Assembly: GCA_947384055.1 (NCBI GenBank)
Contig: CANDFO010000074.1
Location: 1-10,992, forward strand
Origin: an uncultured Flavonifractor sp.
GTDB lineage: Bacteria; Bacillota; Clostridia; Oscillospirales; Oscillospiraceae
Direction: 5' to 3'
DNA length: 10,992 bases
Of this stretch, positions 6,568 to 10,992 are shown piece after piece. Below the pieces are notes generated by a model. It had not been told where the DNA came from and did not search any database. It saw only the letters and a list, made by a program, of their open reading frames with translations. Position 1 is the first letter of the stretch; every line of letters begins with the position of its first letter. The position numbers were made by a program, and so were the translations under genes.

Positions 6568-7350
6568 ATGCATATTACCACCCAGGCCTTGGTGCTCCGG
6601 GAGGTCAACTATAAAGAGGCCGACAAAATCCTCACAGTGCTGACCCCCGGGGAGGGCAAACGCACGGTAAAGGCCAGAGGCTGCCGCAGAAAAGGGAGCC
6701 GGCTGGCAGCCGGCTCCCAGCTTCTGGTCTACTCGGATATGACGCTGTTTGAATACCGGGGGTTCTTCGTTCTCGATGAGGCCGCCTCCCTCCAGCAGTT
6801 CCGGGGGGTGAGGTCCGACATCGAAAAGCTGGCGCTGGGCTCCTATTTTGCGCAGGTTATGGAGACAGTCGCGGAGGAAGGGCGGGGCGATCCGGCGCTT
6901 CTGTCCCTGATTCTCAACTCCCTGTACGCCCTAGATCAGCTCTCCCGGCCCCAGGCCCAGGTCAAGGCGGCTTTTGAGCTGAAGCTGATGTGCCTGGCGG
7001 GATATGAGCCTCTGCTGGATGCCTGCGCCGTCTGCGGAGCGCCGGAACCCCGGGAACCCTGTCTGAGCCTGCCGGACGGGGTGCTCTGCTGCGCCGCATG
7101 CAGAGGCGGCGCGGGCGGCCCCTTCGTCCCCCTGTCCGGAGGGACGCTGGCGGCAATGCGGCATGTGGTCTACGGCTCCCCCAAGCGTCTGTTTTCCTTC
7201 CCGGCGGACGGAGTGGTGCTGGACTGCATGGGCAGAGTGTGCGAGGCCTTCCTGACCACCCAGCTGGGCCAGGACTTCCGCACGCTGGAGTTTTATCATC
7301 ACCTGAGCTCCGGGGGCCCCTCCGGGTCTCCCCATTCCATCAATCAGTAA
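6568..7350 (+). CDS. recO: DNA repair protein RecO
   Basis: Recombination mediator that, with RecR, loads RecA onto SSB-coated single strands in the RecFOR pathway. 260 residues from the chosen start. The N-terminal OB-fold is seen in ALVLREVNYKEADKILTVLTP followed by GKRTVKARGCRRKGSRL; the helical middle contains LGSYFAQVMETV; a zinc site is formed by Cys153-x2-Cys156 and Cys175-x2-Cys178; the C-terminal block is LEFYHHL. Start: ATG 6568 reproduces the six residues that normally precede the first beta strand; an in-frame GTG at 6559 would add three residues. Ribosome-binding support is mediocre for both (GGGAG 6551-6555 is 3 or 12 bases away). The Gly/Ser/Pro-rich tail after HHL is short and unlikely to be structured. 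It ends 14 bp before the next gene. Confidence 0.95.
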   Translation: MHITTQALVLREVNYKEADKILTVLTPGEGKRTVKARGCRRKGSRLAAGSQLLVYSDMTLFEYRGFFVLDEAASLQQFRGVRSDIEKLALGSYFAQVMETVAEEGRGDPALLSLILNSLYALDQLSRPQAQVKAAFELKLMCLAGYEPLLDACAVCGAPEPREPCLSLPDGVLCCAACRGGAGGPFVPLSGGTLAAMRHVVYGSPKRLFSFPADGVVLDCMGRVCEAFLTTQLGQDFRTLEFYHHLSSGGPSGSPHSINQ

Positions 7351-7364
7351 AGGCGGGATACGAT

Positions 7365-8231
7365 ATGGAGCTGTACATAGTGGACGCGTTTACAAAAACC
7401 CGGTTTTCCGGCAACCAGGCGGGGGTAGCCCTGCTGGGAGAAGCGCCCTTTCCGGACGAGGAGCTGATGCGGGCTCTGGCCGGGGAGCTGAAGCACTCCG
7501 AGACGGCCTTTGTCCGGCGCACGGGGGAGAACGCCTTTCACATCCGTTACTTTACCCCGGCGGAGGAGGTGGACTTGTGCGGCCACGCCACCATTGCCGC
7601 ATTTACGGTTCTCCGGGAGACAGGGGCGGTGGGCACAGGAAGCTGCGGCCTGCGCACCCGCTCCGGCAGCCTGGAGATTGAGGTGGGACCGGAATCCGTC
7701 TGGATGGATATGGCGCCCCCGGCGGACGGACGGGAATTTTCCGAGAAGGAGCAGAAGCGCCTGTACAGCGCCTATGGCCTGACCCTGGCGGACCGGCCGG
7801 CAGGCCTGGAGCCCCAGGCGGTGAGCACCGGCCTGCTGGACATTCTGCTCCCGGTAAAGAGCGCAGAGGTGCTGGACCACGCCGTCCAGAATGAGCCGGA
7901 GGTTACAGAGCTGTCCCGGCAGCACGGCGTGGTGGGCGTCCACATGTTCTGCCCCGGGGACGGGGGAGGGATTACGGCCCGGTGCCGGAATTTTGCTCCC
8001 CTCTATGCCATTCCGGAAGAGGCCGCTACGGGCACCTCCAACGGGGCGCTGACCTACTATCTGTACCGCCGCGGACTGGTCCGGGAGGGCGCGGAGAACT
8101 GCTTCCTCCAGGGGGAGGCGATGGGAAAGCCGTCGGAGATTGTAAGCCGCCTCTTCACCGGGCCGTCGGGAGTCCGGGTCCGCGTGGGCGGGCCGGCGGT
8201 ACTTGCGCTGCGGTGTGAGCTGCTCCGATGA
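7365..8231 (+). CDS. PhzF-family isomerase/epimerase-like enzyme
   Basis: Member of the PhzF/diaminopimelate-epimerase fold, two similar halves with the active site between; substrates of most members are unknown and phenazine synthesis is not implied. 288 residues, a normal length. Seen: N-terminal VDAFTKTRFSGNQAGV (6-21), Glu46 in HSETAFV, matching the catalytic Glu of Pseudomonas PhzF, His74 in CGHATIAA, and the second-half motif PEEAATGTSNG (217-227). Most family members have Asp-Pro where this protein has Glu219-Ala220, so one polar active-site residue is conservatively changed; I recall TGTSNGALTYYLY as typical of a clostridial branch. ATG 7365 is chosen because it begins the family fold, with a GCGGG run (7353-7357) 7 bases upstream; the open frame extends further back only through recO. 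The 14-bp gap to recO suggests co-transcription. No neighbouring gene suggests a substrate. Confidence 0.9.
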   Translation: MELYIVDAFTKTRFSGNQAGVALLGEAPFPDEELMRALAGELKHSETAFVRRTGENAFHIRYFTPAEEVDLCGHATIAAFTVLRETGAVGTGSCGLRTRSGSLEIEVGPESVWMDMAPPADGREFSEKEQKRLYSAYGLTLADRPAGLEPQAVSTGLLDILLPVKSAEVLDHAVQNEPEVTELSRQHGVVGVHMFCPGDGGGITARCRNFAPLYAIPEEAATGTSNGALTYYLYRRGLVREGAENCFLQGEAMGKPSEIVSRLFTGPSGVRVRVGGPAVLALRCELLR

Positions 8232-8291
8232 ATCCGGCGGCCCCATAAAGCGGTAAAACTGTTTTAGAGCTTGTTTGAAAAGCGTGAGCGC

Positions 8292-8324
8292 CCCCTTCTT
8301 TCACCGGAGGGGGGAAGGAAGGGG
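8292..8324 (+). repeat. Stem-loop between the PhzF gene and mutS2
   Basis: CCCCTTCTTTC (8292-8302) pairs with GAAGGAAGGGG (8314-8324) over 11 positions with one T-G wobble and an 11-base loop containing GGAGGGGG. It may end the upstream transcript or structure the mutS2 leader; no T-tract follows. Confidence 0.5.
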
Positions 8325-8352
8325 ACAGCTGACCTCAGATGCCGGCAGCGCT

Positions 8353-8368
8353 GAAAGCGCGCGCTTTC
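8353..8368. repeat. Perfect 16-bp palindrome upstream of mutS2
   Basis: GAAAGCGCGCGCTTTC is its own reverse complement, about 97 bp before the mutS2 start. The two-fold symmetry with no loop suits a dimeric DNA-binding protein better than an RNA hairpin, but no regulator is known to me for this sequence and chance in GC-rich DNA is possible. Confidence 0.4.
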
Positions 8369-8464
8369 CTGAAGGATGCCATATTCCCCGGCACAACGCG
8401 GCGAAAAACGCCCGGCGCGGGACAGACAGAGCGCGCCATAAATTTTTGTGAGGATATAGATGCT

Positions 8465-10837
8465 ATGACCGATTTGTTTGAAAAATCCATCCATACGCTG
8501 GAGCTCCCCCGGGTGCTGGAGCTTCTGGCGGACCAGGCTGTGACAGAGGAGGGCAAGGAGCGCTGTCTCGCCCTGCGGCCGCTGACAGACGAGGACGATG
8601 TGCGGCGGGCTCAGGCGGAGACCACAGCTGCGGTAAATATGACCACGGTACGGGGCGCGCCCTCCTTCTCGGGGGTAAAGCCGGTGCGGGCCTCGCTCCA
8701 GCGGGCGGACATGGGGGGCGCGCTGAACACACGGGAGCTGCTGGATATTGCGGCGGTTCTGCGGGCAGCCCGTTCCGCCAGGGAGTACGGAGAGGGCGGC
8801 AGCTCTGACAAAACCTGCATTGACCATCTGTTTCGCTCCCTGACGGCAAACCGCTTTCTGGAGGAGAAAATCACCGGCTCCATCTTGGGAGAGGGGGAAA
8901 TCGCCGACGCCGCCAGCCCGGAGCTGGCCTCCATCCGGCGGCATATGCGGGCCACCGCCGCCAAGGTCCGGGATATTCTCAACAAGCTGCTCTCCTCCAA
9001 TCAGGCCAAATATCTTCAGGAGGCCATTATCACCCAGCGCAACGACCGCTTCGTGGTCCCGGTAAAATCGGAGCATAAGAATGATGTGCCCGGCCTGGTC
9101 CATGACGTGTCCTCCTCCGGCGGGACCTTTTTCATCGAGCCCATGGGCGTGGTGAAAGCCAACAACGAGCTGAAAGAGCTCCAGTCCAGAGAGGAAAAAG
9201 AGATTGAGCGGATTCTGGCGGAGCTCTCCGCCGAGTGTGCGGCCCACAAAGAGGACATTGCCCAGGACTATGACCTGCTGTTGATTCTGGACGTGATTTT
9301 TGCCCGCGCCAGGCTGTCTTACCGGATGCATGCCTGCGAACCGGAGATTACAAAGCGGGGCATCTGCCTGCGCAAGGCCCGTCACCCCCTGCTGGACCCG
9401 GCCAAGGCGGTTCCCAATGACCTCTCCCTGGGGGAAGCGTTCGACACACTGGTAATCACCGGCCCCAACACCGGAGGGAAAACCGTTACATTGAAAACCA
9501 TCGGCCTGCTGACCCTCATGGCCCAGTGCGGCCTGCACATCCCGGCCGCCGGGGAAAGCCGCGTTTCGGTGTTTTCCCGGATTCTGGCCGACGTGGGGGA
9601 TGAACAGTCTATTGCCCAGAGCCTGTCCACCTTCTCCTCCCATATGGTGAATATTGTGGGTATTCTGGAGGAGGCCGGAGAGGACAGCCTGATCCTCTTT
9701 GACGAGCTGGGCGCGGGTACAGACCCGGTGGAGGGCGCAGCTCTGGCCGCGGCCATTATCGAAACAGCCCGGGGACTGGGGGCGCTGGTAGCCGCCACCA
9801 CCCACTACGCGGAGCTGAAGGTCTACGCCATGACCACGCCGGGGGTGGAAAACGCCTCCTGTGAATTTGATGTGGACACCCTGGCCCCCACTTATCGCCT
9901 GCTGACGGGTATTCCGGGAAAATCCAACGCCTTTGCCATCTCCGAGCGGCTGGGCCTGCCCAAGGGAGTCATTCAGAAGGCCGCCGAGCGGGTCAATGCG
10001 GAGAATATCCGCTTTGAAGATGTGCTGACCCAGCTGGACGAGCAGCGCCAGCAGATGGAAAAGGAGAAGGAGGAGGCCCGCCGTCTGCGCCGGGAGATGG
10101 AGGAGTCCTCCAGGCTGGCCGGGGAGTACCGGACCAAAATGGAGGCGGAGCGGGCCAAAGCGGTGGAGAAGGCCCAGGCGGAGGCCCGGTCCATTCTGGA
10201 CGAGGCCAGGGACACCGCCGACCAGGTGTTTAAGGAACTCAACGACATGCGCCGCCGCCAGGAGAAGGAAGCGGACTGGCAGGCCGTCAACGACCAGCGC
10301 TCCGCGCTGCGCCGCAGCTTGAACGAGGCGGAGGGCAGGCTGGGCCGGCGGCCGGAGGAGCCCGCGCCGCCCCCCACCCGTCCGGCGAAGGCCGGCGACA
10401 CAGTGGAGCTGATACGCATGGGCACCCAGGCCACAGTGCTGGCGGTCAATAAGGACGGCTCTCTCCAGCTCCAGGCGGGCATATTGAAGATTACCGCTAA
10501 ACAGGAGGAGGTGCGGGTGTCGGAGGACGGCAGTGCGCAAAAGCAGGCTAAGGCCTTTATTCAGCGGGCGGAGCACAAGCTGAAAAGCCTGGGAGCCTCT
10601 CCCGAGGTGGATCTGCGGGGGATGATGACCGACGAGGCTATCGGAGCGCTGGACCTGTTCCTGGACAACGCGGTGCTGGGCAAGCTCAACGAGGTACGCA
10701 TTATCCATGGCAAGGGCACCGGTGCGGTGCGCCGGGCGGTCCGGGACCACCTCCGGCGCAGCCGCTATGTGAAGTCCTTCCGTCCCGGGCGCTACGGAGA
10801 GGGGGAGGACGGCGTAACCATCGCGGAGCTGAAATAG
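8465..10837 (+). CDS. mutS2: MutS2 ATPase/Smr nuclease (ribosome rescue, anti-recombination)
   Basis: A MutS paralogue lacking the mismatch-recognition domain. In Bacillus subtilis it senses collided ribosomes and splits them; in Helicobacter pylori it suppresses recombination. 790 residues against about 785 in B. subtilis. Order: core/clamp domain (about 1-300), ATPase with Walker A GPNTGGKT (333-340), the SIAQSLSTFSSHM signature, Walker B LILFDELGAGTDP with Asp413/Glu414, ATTHYAELK, a long charged coiled coil (about 505-620) rich in Glu, Arg and Lys, a small KOW-like beta segment (about 640-685), and a C-terminal Smr domain with DLRG (716-719) and HGKGTG (748-753). All catalytic motifs look intact. 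The start is ATG 8465, which gives the usual MxxLFEKSIHTLEL-like N-terminus; TGAGG (8449-8453) is 11 bases upstream. The frame is open further upstream, but nothing there looks like protein. It is separated from the PhzF gene by 233 bp, so may be transcribed on its own. Confidence 0.97.
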   Translation: MTDLFEKSIHTLELPRVLELLADQAVTEEGKERCLALRPLTDEDDVRRAQAETTAAVNMTTVRGAPSFSGVKPVRASLQRADMGGALNTRELLDIAAVLRAARSAREYGEGGSSDKTCIDHLFRSLTANRFLEEKITGSILGEGEIADAASPELASIRRHMRATAAKVRDILNKLLSSNQAKYLQEAIITQRNDRFVVPVKSEHKNDVPGLVHDVSSSGGTFFIEPMGVVKANNELKELQSREEKEIERILAELSAECAAHKEDIAQDYDLLLILDVIFARARLSYRMHACEPEITKRGICLRKARHPLLDPAKAVPNDLSLGEAFDTLVITGPNTGGKTVTLKTIGLLTLMAQCGLHIPAAGESRVSVFSRILADVGDEQSIAQSLSTFSSHMVNIVGILEEAGEDSLILFDELGAGTDPVEGAALAAAIIETARGLGALVAATTHYAELKVYAMTTPGVENASCEFDVDTLAPTYRLLTGIPGKSNAFAISERLGLPKGVIQKAAERVNAENIRFEDVLTQLDEQRQQMEKEKEEARRLRREMEESSRLAGEYRTKMEAERAKAVEKAQAEARSILDEARDTADQVFKELNDMRRRQEKEADWQAVNDQRSALRRSLNEAEGRLGRRPEEPAPPPTRPAKAGDTVELIRMGTQATVLAVNKDGSLQLQAGILKITAKQEEVRVSEDGSAQKQAKAFIQRAEHKLKSLGASPEVDLRGMMTDEAIGALDLFLDNAVLGKLNEVRIIHGKGTGAVRRAVRDHLRRSRYVKSFRPGRYGEGEDGVTIAELK

Positions 10838-10852
10838 ACCTTTGGAAGACTG

Positions 10853-10883
10853 AGCGCGGAGACTGCGATGCGGTCCCCGCGTT
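10853..10883 (+). terminator. Stem-loop 15 bp after mutS2
   Basis: CGCGGAGACTGC (10855-10866) pairs with GCGGTCCCCGCG (10870-10881) around a three-base GAT loop, with one A-C mismatch and one T-G wobble; two further weak pairs extend it to 10853-10883. Position suits a mutS2 3' end structure, but only two T follow, so it is not a classical intrinsic terminator. Confidence 0.5.
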
Positions 10884-10888
10884 GAGCC

Positions 10889-10919
10889 TGTCGAAAAAGT
10901 CCTCCGGCCTTTTTCGACA
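10889..10919. repeat. Perfect 11-bp inverted repeat with T5 arm
   Basis: TGTCGAAAAAG (10889-10899) and CTTTTTCGACA (10909-10919) pair perfectly around the 9-base loop TCCTCCGGC. The T-tract lies inside the stem rather than after it. It may be the true mutS2 terminator in either orientation or a copy of a dispersed intergenic repeat. Confidence 0.6.
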
Positions 10920-10928
10920 AAGGGGATA

Positions 10929-10968
10929 CGGCCTGCCGCGCGCACCCTTTGGGCACACTTGCAGGCCG
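10929..10968. repeat. 8-bp inverted repeat with internal CCC/GGG stem
   Basis: CGGCCTGC (10929-10936) pairs with GCAGGCCG (10961-10968). Inside the 24-base loop, CCCTTTGGG could form a small extra stem. It is the third stem-loop in a row in this gene-free stretch. Confidence 0.45.
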
Positions 10969-10970
10969 AG

Positions 10971-10992
10971 ATGTGTCATTTTCGAGGCACAT
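10971..10992. repeat. Stem-loop reaching the window edge
   Basis: ATGTGTC (10971-10977) pairs with GGCACAT (10986-10992) over seven positions with one T-G wobble, around ATTTTCGA. It may continue beyond the last base, so its full extent is unknown. Confidence 0.4.

Larger units (their letters stand above)
8232..8464. other. 233-bp gap with structured mutS2 leader
   Basis: No gene is visible here. It holds a TAAAAC-T-GTTTTA inverted repeat (8254-8266), an 11-bp stem-loop (8292-8324) and a 16-bp palindrome (8353-8368). I found no convincing -35/-10 pair: CATAAA at 8437-8442 is a poor -10 with no partner, so the mutS2 promoter is unresolved. No stem here is followed by a T-tract that would mark the end of the upstream operon. 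Confidence 0.6.

Noticed and set aside
7365..8231. Phenazine biosynthesis pathway suggested by the PhzF-family gene
   Set aside because: No other phz gene is near, and most PhzF-family members act outside phenazine synthesis.
8261..8270. GTTTTAGAGC, identical to the start of a type II Cas9 crRNA repeat
   Set aside because: Occurs once, without spacers, a second repeat or cas genes nearby. Ten matching bases are expected by chance now and then.
8264..10945. Minus-strand open frame of 893 codons opposite mutS2
   Set aside because: It lies wholly over a clear MutS2 gene, is rich in Gly, Pro, Arg, Leu and His with no family motif, and arises from the GC-rich third positions of the real gene.

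Overview
This is a GC-rich stretch of a Firmicutes chromosome with ordinary core gene content. The gene order era-yqzL-recO, the MutS2-Smr protein, the membrane pyrophosphatase and the ECF sigma/DUF4179-type anti-sigma pair together suggest a high-GC gut clostridium of the Oscillospiraceae/Flavonifractor kind. That placement is inferred from gene content and composition only. I see no mobile element, CRISPR array, rRNA or tRNA.

Layout: (1) 1-1494 (+) is the 3' three quarters of hppA, a K+-dependent membrane pyrophosphatase that probably pumps Na+; its 5' end lies outside the window. (2) Convergent to it, on the minus strand, are an ECF-type sigma factor (3510-3046) and its overlapping membrane anti-sigma factor (3043-1637). 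A perfect 15-bp stem-loop separates the two convergent units. (3) A divergent 215-bp intergenic region holds a good sigma-A-like promoter reading right, and on the other strand an ECF-like promoter candidate built around a T9 tract. (4) Reading right is a run of co-directional genes: mutY (adenine glycosylase), tdk (thymidine kinase), era (ribosome assembly GTPase), a 38-codon yqzL-like gene, recO (recombination mediator) and a PhzF-family enzyme, separated by 14-66 bp and probably one transcript. (5) After a 233-bp structured gap comes mutS2 (ATPase plus Smr nuclease). (6) The last 155 bp, after mutS2, contain four successive stem-loops and no gene.

The rightward cluster mixes DNA repair and nucleotide salvage (mutY, tdk, recO) with ribosome biogenesis and ribosome quality control (era, mutS2). 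The leftward operon is an envelope-signal circuit: the membrane anti-sigma would hold the sigma factor until an unknown signal releases it. The sigma factor and mutY both start with TTG codons, facing away from each other.

I found no clearly new multi-gene system. The items most worth a second look are the overlapping divergent promoters at 3561-3598, the four stem-loops at 10853-10992, the structured mutS2 leader, the large unassigned sensor domain of the anti-sigma factor and the tiny YqzL-like gene.
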